NCBI GenBank assembly: GCA_029858565.1 | Contig: JAOUEV010000004.1 | Span: 1-64,000, forward strand | Direction of reading: 5' to 3' | Length of the DNA: 64,000 nt | From: Nitrospirota bacterium | GTDB taxonomy: Bacteria > Nitrospirota > UBA9217 | Shown: piece by piece, positions 26,308 through 35,267 of the stretch | Layout of the letters: each line of letters opens with the position of its first letter | How positions within the stretch are numbered: the first letter of the stretch is position 1 | Made by a program: the position numbers and the translations under genes | Notes under the pieces: model-generated | The model's database searches: none | What the model was told of the DNA's origin: nothing | Seen by the model: only the letters and a program-made list of their open reading frames with translations

Positions 26308-29300
26308 ATGTTCAAGCGCAAACGCATAGAACTCGAAGACAACCCACTCTGGTATAAGGACGCGGTTATCTACCAGACCCACGTGAAGTCCTTCTGCGAC
26401 AGCAATGCCGACGGCATCGGGGACTTTCCCGGCCTGACGCGGAAGCTTGATTACCTGGAAGGGCTCGGGATCACAGCGATTTGGATCCTGCCGTTCTATC
26501 CCTCGCCGCTCAGGGACGACGGATACGACATCGCCACTTATTTTGCCGTGCATCCGGACTACGGCACCATGGCGGACTTCAAGGCCTTTCTGCGCGAGGC
26601 GCACAAGCGCGGCATCAGAGTGATCATCGAACTGGTGCTGAACCACACGTCGGACCAGCATCCCTGGTTCCAGCAGGCACGCCGCGCGCCGGTAGGGTCG
26701 ATCCAGCGGAATTATTATGTCTGGAACGATTCGCCGGAAAAGTACCAGGAGGCGCGCATCATATTCAAGGACTTCGAGACGTCCAACTGGTCCTGGGATC
26801 CCGTTGCCAAGGCCTACTACTGGCACCGCTTCTATTCCCATCAGCCGGACCTGAATTTCGAGAGCCCTTTTGTGCAGCGAGCGGTGCTGAAGATCATGCA
26901 CAACTGGCTTGACCTTGGCGTTGACGGGCTCCGGCTCGACGCGATACCCTATCTTTACGAGCGGGATGGCACGAACTGCGAGAACCTTCCCGAAACCCAC
27001 GCCTTCCTGCAACACCTGCGAAGTTACATCGACGGTAAGTACAAGAACCGAATGCTCCTGGGCGAGGCGAACCAGTGGCCCGAGGACGCGGCCGCCTATT
27101 TCGGGAACGGCGACGAATGCCACATGGCCTTTCATTTCCCGGTGATGCCGCGCATTTTCATGGCGCTCCAGATGGAAGACCGGTTCCCGATCATCGACAT
27201 TCTGGAACAGACGCCGCGCATTCCCGAGACCTGCCAGTGGGCCATGTTCCTCCGGAACCACGATGAACTGACGCTCGAGATGGTGACCGACGAGGAGCGG
27301 GATTACATGTACCGCGTTTATGCCCGGGACCAACGCACGCGCATCAACCTCGGCATCCGGAGAAGATTGGCGCCGTTGATCGGCAACAGCCGCAGGAAGA
27401 TCGAACTCATGAACATCCTGCTCTTCTCGCTGCCTGGCACACCGGTGATCTACTACGGCGATGAGATCGGCATGGGCGACAACTACTATCTGGGCGACCG
27501 GAACGGAGTGCGGACCCCGATGCAATGGAGCGCGGATCGGAACGCCGGGTTCTCCCAGGCAAATCCCCAGCGGCTCTATCTGCCGGTAATCATCGATCCC
27601 GAGTATCATTACGAGGCTGTGAATGTCGACACCCAGGAGCGGAACACCTCGTCGCTGCTCTGGTGGATGAAGCGGGTGATCGCCATGCGCAAGCGCTACA
27701 AGGCCTTCACGCGCGGCGAGACCGAGTTCGCTGCTTCGGACAACCCCAAGGTGCTGGCTTTTGTCCGGAGTTTTGGCGACGAACGCATTCTTGTGGTGAT
27801 CAACCTGTCGCGCTTCAGCCAGATGGTGGAACTGGACCTTGCCGCGTACAGCGGCCATGTGCCGATCGAGGTCTTCAGCCAGAACCGATTTCCCCTGATC
27901 AAGGATTCTCCCTATGTCCTGACCATGGGCATTCACGATTACTTCTGGTTCGTGCTCCAGAAGGAAACGGTGGCGGCGGGAACGATGGAAGAGCGCCGTC
28001 TGCCGGAACTGGCGGTGAAAGCAAGCTGGACCGCGGTTCTCGAAGGACGGCAGCGGACCCGGCTTGAGGAGGACGCCCTGCCAGCCTACCTCAGGAGCGT
28101 GCGCTGGTTCGGAGGCAAGGCGAGAAACCTGCAGCGCGTCAAGATCATCGATACGATCCCCCTGGACCGGGAGGAGAGCGCTGCGCGGATACTGCTGCTC
28201 GAAACGTTCTATACCGAGGGAGTCAGCGACACCTACCTGCTGCCGCTTGCCTTTGCAGCAGGAGACCGCTCCGCCCAGATCGCCGCGGAGCTGCCGCACG
28301 CTTCCGTGGCGCGGCTGAGCGTGGACGACCAGCCGGGCCTGCTCTATGACGCGGTGTACGATGAATCGTTCCGTGCGAACCTGCTCAAAATGATGGCTGC
28401 AAAGCGCAGGATCCACGGCCGCACGGGCCAAATGGTGATGCTGCCGGGCAGGCGGTTCCGGAGCCTGACCGCCGGGCAGGGCGTCACTGTTTCCTCTCAG
28501 GTGCTGAAGGCGGAACAGAGCAATACCTCGATCCTGTACGAGAACACCCTGATACTGAAGCTCTATCGCAGACTGGACGAAGGACTCAATCCCGATCCCG
28601 AGATCGTGCGCTTCCTGACCGAGCGAGCGGGATTTGAGGGGACTCCGGCATTCGGCGGCAGTATCGAGTTTCTGAAGCGGGGGGCCGAACCAATGGTGAT
28701 GGGACATCTCCAGCAGTTCGTGCCGAACGAAGGAGACGCGTGGACCTACACCCTTGATGCGGTGCACCAGTTCTTCGAACGCGTTCTGTCCGAAGCTGCC
28801 GAGGGCCGGGATATTCCTTCGCTTCCTTCGTCGCTGCTTGACATGAATCCGTCGGCATTGCCGAAAAAGCTGCAGGATCTGATCGGCGGCATCTATCTTG
28901 ACACCGCCTCGGTGCTCGGAAGGCGGACCGGCCAGCTGCACAAGGCCCTGGCGCGGGGGACCGGCGACCCGGCGTTCGAGGCTGAGCCGATTTCCACGCT
29001 CTACCAGCGGTCGGTCTATCAGTCCATGCGCAACCAGACGCGCAGGGTCATGCAACTGCTCCAGAAGAATGCGAAGAAGCTTCCCGAAGACCTTCAGAAG
29101 CGAGCCGCAGCCCTTCTTGGGAATGAGAAGGATATTCTATCGGTGTTCCAAAGCCTGCTGGCGTCGAAGGTAACGGCGGTCAAGACGCGGTTCCACGGCG
29201 ACTTCCATCTCGGCCAGGTGCTGCGCACAGGCAAGGACTTTTACATTATCGACTTCGAGGGAGAACCTGCGAGGGCTCTTTCCGAGCGTCGGTTGAAGCG

Positions 29301-29640
29301 ATCTCCCATACGGGACGTTGCAGGCATGATCCGTTCGTTCCATTACGCGGCTCACAGCGCGCTCCGGTCCTACGGGTCCATCCGGCCCGAGGATATCGTG
29401 GGGCTCGAAGCCTGGGCAGAGGCGTGGTACGTGGCGGTCTCGGGAATCTATCTCAATTCCTATCTCTTCACGGTCGAGGATGCGGATTTTGTACCCAGGG
29501 ACCGGAAGGAGTTCGAGGTCCTGCTGCGCTGCTTCCTGCTCGAAAAGGCGGTCTACGAAGTGGGCTACGAACTGAACAACCGGCCTGACTGGGTGACGAT
29601 CCCGATGCGGGGGATCGAGCGGCTGCTGAAGCGGGCGTAA
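26308..29640 (+). CDS. treS: Trehalose synthase-maltokinase fusion (TreS-Pep2)
   Basis: 1110 residues, two enzymes in one chain. TreS half (about 1-550): GH13 domain starting WYKDAVIYQTHVKSF; nucleophile D211 in GLRLDAIPYLYER, acid E253 in LLGEANQWPED, FLRNHDELT. Interconverts maltose and trehalose. Maltokinase half (about 570-1110): catalytic D965 in HGDFHLGQ, followed by IIDFEGEP for metal binding, an aminoglycoside-phosphotransferase-like fold making maltose-1-phosphate with ATP. The fusion channels trehalose to the GlgE substrate. The ribosome site is weak, and a repeat element ends just upstream. Confidence 0.96.
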   Translation: MFKRKRIELEDNPLWYKDAVIYQTHVKSFCDSNADGIGDFPGLTRKLDYLEGLGITAIWILPFYPSPLRDDGYDIATYFAVHPDYGTMADFKAFLREAHKRGIRVIIELVLNHTSDQHPWFQQARRAPVGSIQRNYYVWNDSPEKYQEARIIFKDFETSNWSWDPVAKAYYWHRFYSHQPDLNFESPFVQRAVLKIMHNWLDLGVDGLRLDAIPYLYERDGTNCENLPETHAFLQHLRSYIDGKYKNRMLLGEANQWPEDAAAYFGNGDECHMAFHFPVMPRIFMALQMEDRFPIIDILEQTPRIPETCQWAMFLRNHDELTLEMVTDEERDYMYRVYARDQRTRINLGIRRRLAPLIGNSRRKIELMNILLFSLPGTPVIYYGDEIGMGDNYYLGDRNGVRTPMQWSADRNAGFSQANPQRLYLPVIIDPEYHYEAVNVDTQERNTSSLLWWMKRVIAMRKRYKAFTRGETEFAASDNPKVLAFVRSFGDERILVVINLSRFSQMVELDLAAYSGHVPIEVFSQNRFPLIKDSPYVLTMGIHDYFWFVLQKETVAAGTMEERRLPELAVKASWTAVLEGRQRTRLEEDALPAYLRSVRWFGGKARNLQRVKIIDTIPLDREESAARILLLETFYTEGVSDTYLLPLAFAAGDRSAQIAAELPHASVARLSVDDQPGLLYDAVYDESFRANLLKMMAAKRRIHGRTGQMVMLPGRRFRSLTAGQGVTVSSQVLKAEQSNTSILYENTLILKLYRRLDEGLNPDPEIVRFLTERAGFEGTPAFGGSIEFLKRGAEPMVMGHLQQFVPNEGDAWTYTLDAVHQFFERVLSEAAEGRDIPSLPSSLLDMNPSALPKKLQDLIGGIYLDTASVLGRRTGQLHKALARGTGDPAFEAEPISTLYQRSVYQSMRNQTRRVMQLLQKNAKKLPEDLQKRAAALLGNEKDILSVFQSLLASKVTAVKTRFHGDFHLGQVLRTGKDFYIIDFEGEPARALSERRLKRSPIRDVAGMIRSFHYAAHSALRSYGSIRPEDIVGLEAWAEAWYVAVSGIYLNSYLFTVEDADFVPRDRKEFEVLLRCFLLEKAVYEVGYELNNRPDWVTIPMRGIERLLKRA

Positions 29641-29973
29641 TGGTCAAAGCCTGTCTCGAGCAACCAACATGAGGCGGGTTGCAAATGCGCAACGTTCGGA
29701 GGAAGAAAACATAGGATCAAAACCGTTTTTCGCGCCGAGGCGCAGAGGCGCAGGGGAAGTCAACGGCTTTGAACGGCAGGGCAATCATGGATCTTGTTAA
29801 GGGTCTTGTTTTGATCAGGGGAAATCGAACTACCTATATCTTTTGATGGTCTTTGAGAATTTCTCCGCGCCTCCGCTCGAGACAGCAGTTGACGTTGCCG
29901 TATATTTTGATGTTTCTTTTCAGGTTTATTCCGCGCTTTTGTGAATGATGACTATGCATCCCGAGGTGTTCCT
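29641..29973. other. Intergenic region between treS and glgB with repeat element
   Basis: No gene is seen. Holds a copy of the GC-rich inverted-repeat family: left arm about 29731-29758 (CGCGCCGAGGCGCAGAGGCG...), right arm about 29859-29880 (TTTCTCCGCGCCTCCGCTCGA) separated by AT-richer sequence. Compare 9906-10012. The glgB leader follows. Confidence 0.6.
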
Positions 29974-31959
29974 ATGGTGGAGAAGAAGAAAAAAGCAGCA
30001 GCTCCAAAAAAACAGACGGCACAGCAGGCGTCCCACAAGGGCCCAGTGGTCCACGGACCGAGCCTGCTGACGGAGCACGACATCTATTTGTTCAAGGAAG
30101 GCAGCCATTCGAGGCTCTATGAGAAGCTTGGCTCCCATCTGCTGACTGTGGATAACGTCGCAGGCGTTTTGTTCGCGGTCTGGGCGCCCAATGCGGAACA
30201 GGTCTCGGTAATGGGCGATTTCAACGGGTGGAACAATGGGTCCCATCATCTTGCGGCGCGCTGGGACGGGTCGGGCATATGGGAGGGGTTCGTGCCTGGT
30301 CTTGGCAACGGAAGTCTCTATAAATACCACGTGGTTTCCCATCACAAGGGATACCGTGTTGACAAGGGCGATCCGTACGCATTCGTCTGGGAACTGTCTC
30401 ACAAGACCGGTAGCGCATCGGTTGTTTGGGACCTTGCCCATGAGTGGTGTGATCAATTGTGGATGAAGGACCGGCATCAGGCGAATGCCCTGGATGCGCC
30501 CATGTCGGTGTACGAGATGCACTTCGGTTCCTGGAGACGGGTGCCCGAGGACGGCAATCGTTCGCTGAACTACCGAGAAATGGCGGAGTGGCTTCCCGGG
30601 TATCTCAAGGATACGGGTTTTACCCACGTGGAATTCATGCCCGTGATGGAGCATCCGTTCTTCGGGTCCTGGGGCTACCAGGTAACGGGTTACTTCGCGC
30701 CCACGAGCCGCTTCGGAACTCCCCAGGACTTCATGCTGCTCATCGACCGGCTGCATCAGGAGGGCGTGGGGGTGATCCTCGATTGGGTGCCGTCGCACTT
30801 CCCGAGCGACGAGCACGGACTGGCCTACTTCGACGGAACCCACCTCTACGAACATGAGGACCCGCGCAAGGGATTCCATCCCGATTGGAACAGCTATATC
30901 TTCAACTACGACCGGCACGAGGTGCGGTCCTTTCTTCTTTCGAGCGCGCTGTTCTGGATGGATCGGTATCATGTTGACGGCCTGCGCATCGATGCCGTAG
31001 CGTCCATGCTCTACCTCGATTACGGCAGAAAGCACGGTGAATGGATCCCGAACAAATACGGGGGCAAGGAGAACCTTGAAGCCATCGCTTTTTTGCGCAA
31101 GATGAATGAGGAGGTCTACCGGGTCTTTCCGGACACGCAGATCATTGCCGAGGAGTCGACCGCCTGGCCCATGGTATCGCGGCCGGTGTTCGTGGGCGGT
31201 CTGGGATTCGGCATGAAATGGAACATGGGGTGGATGCACGATACGCTTTCGTACTTTTCCCTGGAACCGGTGCATCGCAAATACCACCAGGGCCAGTTGA
31301 CCTTCAGCATCTGGTACGCATTCACCGAGAACTTCATGCTGGCCTTGTCCCACGACGAGGTGGTGCACGGCAAGGGTTCACTCATGAACAAGATGCCCGG
31401 CGATGACTGGCAGAAGTTCGCGAACATGCGGCTGCTCATGGGCTATTTGTACGCCCATCCGGGAAAGAAACTCTTCTTCATGGGCGCGGAGTTCGGCCAG
31501 TGGCGAGAATGGAACCATGATGCAAGCGTGGACTGGCACCTGCTCGATTATGCTCCCCACGCAGGGCTCCGGCGGTGGATCCAACACCTGAACATTCTCT
31601 ATCGCGGAGAGAAGGCGATGCATGAGCTCGATTTCGACGGTGCGGGATTTGAGTGGGTCGATTTCGGCGATGCTGACAACAGCGTGATAACCTTTCTGCG
31701 CAAGGGGCGGTCCCCGCGCGACGAGGTCCTGGTCGCCTGCAACTTCACGCCCGTGCCGCGCCACAACTATCGCGTCGGCGTGACTTCTGCAGGATTCTGG
31801 AGGGAGATCCTGAACAGCGATGCCCCGGAGTACGGCGGCAGCGGCCAGGGAAACTTCGGCGGCCTGGTTGCCACGCCGGTGTCGTCCCACGGGAAGTATC
31901 ACTCTTTGTCGCTCACGCTTCCGCCGCTCGGCATGGTGGTATTCAAACGGCAGGAATGA
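29974..31959 (+). CDS. glgB: 1,4-alpha-glucan branching enzyme GlgB
   Basis: 661 residues from ATG 29974 (GAGG seven bases upstream); an in-frame GTG at 29941 has no ribosome site. A Lys-rich N-terminus ([13 protein letters not shown]) precedes a CBM48 domain (about 50-150; [20 protein letters not shown]) and a GH13 barrel (about 160-540). Nucleophile D340 in [15 protein letters not shown] and acid E393 in IAEESTAWP, 53 residues apart as in E. coli GlgB. It adds alpha-1,6 branches to the glucan extended by GlgE or GlgA. Confidence 0.96.
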   Translation: MVEKKKKAAAPKKQTAQQASHKGPVVHGPSLLTEHDIYLFKEGSHSRLYEKLGSHLLTVDNVAGVLFAVWAPNAEQVSVMGDFNGWNNGSHHLAARWDGSGIWEGFVPGLGNGSLYKYHVVSHHKGYRVDKGDPYAFVWELSHKTGSASVVWDLAHEWCDQLWMKDRHQANALDAPMSVYEMHFGSWRRVPEDGNRSLNYREMAEWLPGYLKDTGFTHVEFMPVMEHPFFGSWGYQVTGYFAPTSRFGTPQDFMLLIDRLHQEGVGVILDWVPSHFPSDEHGLAYFDGTHLYEHEDPRKGFHPDWNSYIFNYDRHEVRSFLLSSALFWMDRYHVDGLRIDAVASMLYLDYGRKHGEWIPNKYGGKENLEAIAFLRKMNEEVYRVFPDTQIIAEESTAWPMVSRPVFVGGLGFGMKWNMGWMHDTLSYFSLEPVHRKYHQGQLTFSIWYAFTENFMLALSHDEVVHGKGSLMNKMPGDDWQKFANMRLLMGYLYAHPGKKLFFMGAEFGQWREWNHDASVDWHLLDYAPHAGLRRWIQHLNILYRGEKAMHELDFDGAGFEWVDFGDADNSVITFLRKGRSPRDEVLVACNFTPVPRHNYRVGVTSAGFWREILNSDAPEYGGSGQGNFGGLVATPVSSHGKYHSLSLTLPPLGMVVFKRQE

Positions 31960-31981
31960 GCCTCAGGTGTAAAAGAAAGAC

Positions 31982-32149
31982 CTTTGACACGGAAAAGGCG
32001 GAGAGATGCCTATGAAGAGACAGAAAAAGATCTGTCAAAGGATATTGGATGTTGAGCACCGAGAGAAAAAACGTACCTTGGAAAGACAAGAACGAAGCCT
32101 GCAGTATCCGCCTTGATCAGGGTGTTCATCCGCCTTTTCCGTGGCAAAG
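31982..32149. repeat. MITE-like element with 21-bp inverted ends upstream of glgC
   Basis: The left end at 31982-32002 and right end at 32129-32149 are complementary over 21 bases with one mismatch (core CACGGAAAAGGCGGA / TCCGCCTTTTCCGTG). Inside is a second small palindrome (GACAGAAAAAGATCTGTC). The ends match the element before treS. It occupies almost the entire glgB-glgC gap. Confidence 0.75.
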
Positions 32150-32187
32150 AAGTAGATTTTCAATTTACCCAGCAGGGAGTTACTGTC

Positions 32188-33420
32188 ATGGCCCATCCGA
32201 AAATATTGGCATTCGTCCTCGCAGGCGGCAGGGGCGAACGGCTCGCGCCGCTCACGGACATGCGCACCAAGCCCTCGGTCCCCTTCGGCGGCAGGTTTCG
32301 CATCGTGGACTTCGTGCTGAGCAATCTCCTGAACTCCCACATCTATTCCATTTATCTGCTGGTCCAGTACAAGTCCCAGTCGCTCATCGAGCACGTGCGC
32401 CAGAACTGGGTGCTCTCGCCGCTGATACGCGATCACTTCGTTGCAGTGGTGCCGCCGCAGATGAAGATGGGACCGGAGTGGTTCCAGGGCACGGCAGATG
32501 CCGTGTATCAGAACATCAACCTGATCCATGACCACGCTCCCGAGGTGGTGGTCGTGTTCGGCGCGGATCACATCTACCGCATGGATATCCGTCAGATGAT
32601 CGATTTCCATATCGAGAAGGGGGCTGACGTGACGGTCGCTGCACGGCCGGTGCCGCTTGAGGAAGCATCGGCCTTTGGCGTGATTGCGGTTGACAAAAAC
32701 GGCAGGATCACCGGGTTCCAGGAGAAACCGAAGGACCCGCAGCCAATGCCTGGGGCTTCGGACCGGGCGCTCGTATCCATGGGCAACTATCTCTTTAGCA
32801 CCAACGTACTCGTGGATTCCCTCATGTGCGGGGCCGATAATCAACATGATTTCGGCAAGCATATCCTGCCGTCACTGATCGGATCGGGCAAGGTCTTTGC
32901 CTACGACTTTGCGCAGAACGTGGTTCCGGGGACGAAACCCTTTGAGGAACAGGGCTACTGGCGCGATGTGGGGACCATTCCCGCGTACTTTCAGGCGCAC
33001 ATGGACATGCTGGGCGAAGCGCCGGTTTTCGATCTGCACAATAAGCAATGGCCTATCCATCCGGGCCGCTACCAGGGGCCTGCAGCCAAGATCTTGAAGG
33101 CCGAGATTGAGAACAGTCTTATCTCGGAGGGTGCCATCATCGCCAACGCGAAGGTCTCCAATTCCGTGATCCGGCGCGATGTGGTGATCGAGGATGGGAC
33201 ATCGATCGACGAATGCATCATCATGGAATCCGCAGTGATCAGGAAAGGCTGCAGGCTCAGGCGCGTGATCATCGACAAGTTCAATGTGCTCCCGGAAGGG
33301 ACCGAAATCGGATTCGACCGCGATCGCGACCGCCGCGCCGGCGTCTATCACCTGGACGGAGAAAACATCGTGGTGCTTTCCAAAGCAACGCGAAATTACA
33401 AGGGGATCTGCGAACGATGA
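32188..33420 (+). CDS. glgC: Glucose-1-phosphate adenylyltransferase GlgC
   Basis: 410 residues from ATG 32188 (GGGAG eight bases upstream); the open frame extends to a TTG at 32113 inside the repeat element. Nucleotidyltransferase domain with FVLAGGRGERLAPLTDMRTKPSVPFGG at the N-terminus, FVLSNLLNS, WFQGTADAVYQN and FGADHIYRMD. The C-terminal left-handed beta helix (about 300-400) carries the hexapeptide-like repeats. It makes ADP-glucose for alpha-glucan synthesis. No glycogen synthase GlgA is in the window. The stop overlaps treZ by 4 bases. Confidence 0.95.
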   Translation: MAHPKILAFVLAGGRGERLAPLTDMRTKPSVPFGGRFRIVDFVLSNLLNSHIYSIYLLVQYKSQSLIEHVRQNWVLSPLIRDHFVAVVPPQMKMGPEWFQGTADAVYQNINLIHDHAPEVVVVFGADHIYRMDIRQMIDFHIEKGADVTVAARPVPLEEASAFGVIAVDKNGRITGFQEKPKDPQPMPGASDRALVSMGNYLFSTNVLVDSLMCGADNQHDFGKHILPSLIGSGKVFAYDFAQNVVPGTKPFEEQGYWRDVGTIPAYFQAHMDMLGEAPVFDLHNKQWPIHPGRYQGPAAKILKAEIENSLISEGAIIANAKVSNSVIRRDVVIEDGTSIDECIIMESAVIRKGCRLRRVIIDKFNVLPEGTEIGFDRDRDRRAGVYHLDGENIVVLSKATRNYKGICER

Positions 33421-35267
33421 TCGCTCTCGGCGCACAGGTTGACCGACGCACGGCATCGTGCACCTTCCGGGTCTGGGCCCCGCTGCGCGAACAGGTGGAC
33501 GTTCATATCGTGGCTCCCGGGGAGCGGATCGCGCCGATGGCCCGCGATGAGCGGGGATATTGGCAGACCACCATGCAAGGCGTGGGGCCGGGTACACGGT
33601 ATTTCTATCGCCTAGACAACGACCGGGACCGTCCTGATCCGGCTTCCCGGTATCAGCCCGAAGGTGTGCACGGTCCGTCGGAGGTTGTTGACCATCAGAC
33701 CTTCCGGTGGAAGGACCGGACTTGGAAGGGGCTGTTGCTCAAGAAGTACGTGATCTACGAGCTTCACACCGGGACGTTCACGCCCGAGGGGACATTTGAG
33801 GCGATCATTCCGAGGCTTGCGGATTTGAAAGACCTCGGCGTCACGGCAATCGAGTTGATGCCGGTTTCACCCTTTCCGGGAACGCGCAACTGGGGCTATG
33901 ACGGCGTTTATCCCTTTGCAGTGCAGCATTCCTACGGCGGTCCCGACGGGCTGAAGCGGCTTGTGGACGCCTGTCATGGCCATGGGCTTGCCGTCATCCT
34001 CGATGTTGTCTATAATCATCTCGGGCCCGAGGGGAACTACCTGGGCGAGTACGGGCCCTATTTCACGGACCGCTATCGGACGCCCTGGGGCCAGGCGATC
34101 AATTTTGACGGGCCAAATGCCAACGAGGTACGTGCCTCTGTGGTCGGGAGCGCGCTGGCATGGTGCCGCGATTACCACATCGATGCGCTCCGGCTCGACG
34201 CAATCCACGGGATTTTCGATTTCAGCGCCCGTCATATCCTTCAGGATATCGGAGCAGCGGTCCATGCCGAGGGAAGGACCGGCAAACGCCGTCTGCACGT
34301 CATGCCGGAAAGCGACCTGAACAACGTGCGCATCATATCTCCACTTGCGCAGGGAGGGTATGGCCTTGATGCACAGTGGAACGACGACTTTCACCACGCG
34401 CTCCGGACGCTTTTGACCGGAGAACGGCGCGGCTACTACGAGGACTTCGGACGGATTGCCGATCTGGTTACCGCCTACCGGGACGGTTTCGTGTACTCGG
34501 GACGCTATTCGGTCCATCGCAAGCGGGACCACGGGAACCGGTCCGCGGACAGGCCCGCTGAGCAGTTCGTGGTTTTCTCGCAAAACCACGACCAGGTCGG
34601 GAACCGGATGCTGGGTGATCGCCTTATCACGCAGGTGTCCTGGGAGGCGCTCAAACTGGCGGCTGCGTGCGTGATCCTGTCGCCGTACCTGCCGCTCCTG
34701 TTCATGGGAGAGGAGTATGCTGAGCCTGCGCCGTTCCAGTACTTCGTCAGTCACGGCGACCAGGGCCTGATCGAGGCTGTGCGGAAGGGGCGGAAAGAGG
34801 AATTCCGTGCCTTTTCCTGGGAAGGAGAACCTCCTGATCCGCAGGCAGAGGAGACCTTTCAGCGCTCGCGACTGTCCTGGGAACTGCGGGGCGCCGGTAA
34901 ACATGCCGCGATGCTGGACTGGTACCGTGCGCTGTTCGAACTGAGAAGGCGCGTGTCTGCGCTTGCCAGCCTGTCGCGGGAACACTGCAGTGCTTCCGGG
35001 TCCGAAGAAGAGCGGATCGTTACCGTCAGACGCACCACGTCCCGAGGATCGTCCGAGGTCTTCTGCGCCTTCAATTTCAGCGACGAGGAGCGTTCCCTGA
35101 CGGTCCGACTATCCGGAATGGACGCTCGGAAACTGTGCGACAGCGCAGACGAGCGATGGCGCGGACCGGGAGCAACAGCGCCTGAGCGCATCGGGCCGCG
35201 TGCGCGGATCACCATACGGCCGCAGAGCGCAGTTGTCTACGCAGCTACAAAGAGGAAACATGCATGA
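33417..35267 (+). CDS. treZ: Malto-oligosyltrehalose trehalohydrolase TreZ
   Basis: 616 residues. Short N-terminal beta domain (about 1-95; CTFRVWAPLREQVDVHIV), GH13 barrel (about 100-490) and C-terminal beta domain. Nucleophile D261 in LRLDAIHGIFD, acid E298 in VMPESDLNNVRI, and QNHDQVGNR as the third conserved acid motif. It cleaves trehalose from the end of maltooligosyl-trehalose produced by TreY. Start ATG 33417 overlaps the glgC stop; the stop overlaps the next ATG by 4 bases. Confidence 0.95.
   Translation: MIALGAQVDRRTASCTFRVWAPLREQVDVHIVAPGERIAPMARDERGYWQTTMQGVGPGTRYFYRLDNDRDRPDPASRYQPEGVHGPSEVVDHQTFRWKDRTWKGLLLKKYVIYELHTGTFTPEGTFEAIIPRLADLKDLGVTAIELMPVSPFPGTRNWGYDGVYPFAVQHSYGGPDGLKRLVDACHGHGLAVILDVVYNHLGPEGNYLGEYGPYFTDRYRTPWGQAINFDGPNANEVRASVVGSALAWCRDYHIDALRLDAIHGIFDFSARHILQDIGAAVHAEGRTGKRRLHVMPESDLNNVRIISPLAQGGYGLDAQWNDDFHHALRTLLTGERRGYYEDFGRIADLVTAYRDGFVYSGRYSVHRKRDHGNRSADRPAEQFVVFSQNHDQVGNRMLGDRLITQVSWEALKLAAACVILSPYLPLLFMGEEYAEPAPFQYFVSHGDQGLIEAVRKGRKEEFRAFSWEGEPPDPQAEETFQRSRLSWELRGAGKHAAMLDWYRALFELRRRVSALASLSREHCSASGSEEERIVTVRRTTSRGSSEVFCAFNFSDEERSLTVRLSGMDARKLCDSADERWRGPGATAPERIGPRARITIRPQSAVVYAATKRKHA

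Noticed and set aside
26236-29055. 939-codon minus-strand frame opposite treS
   Set aside because: Antisense shadow of the TreS-maltokinase fusion, which has all catalytic residues on the plus strand.
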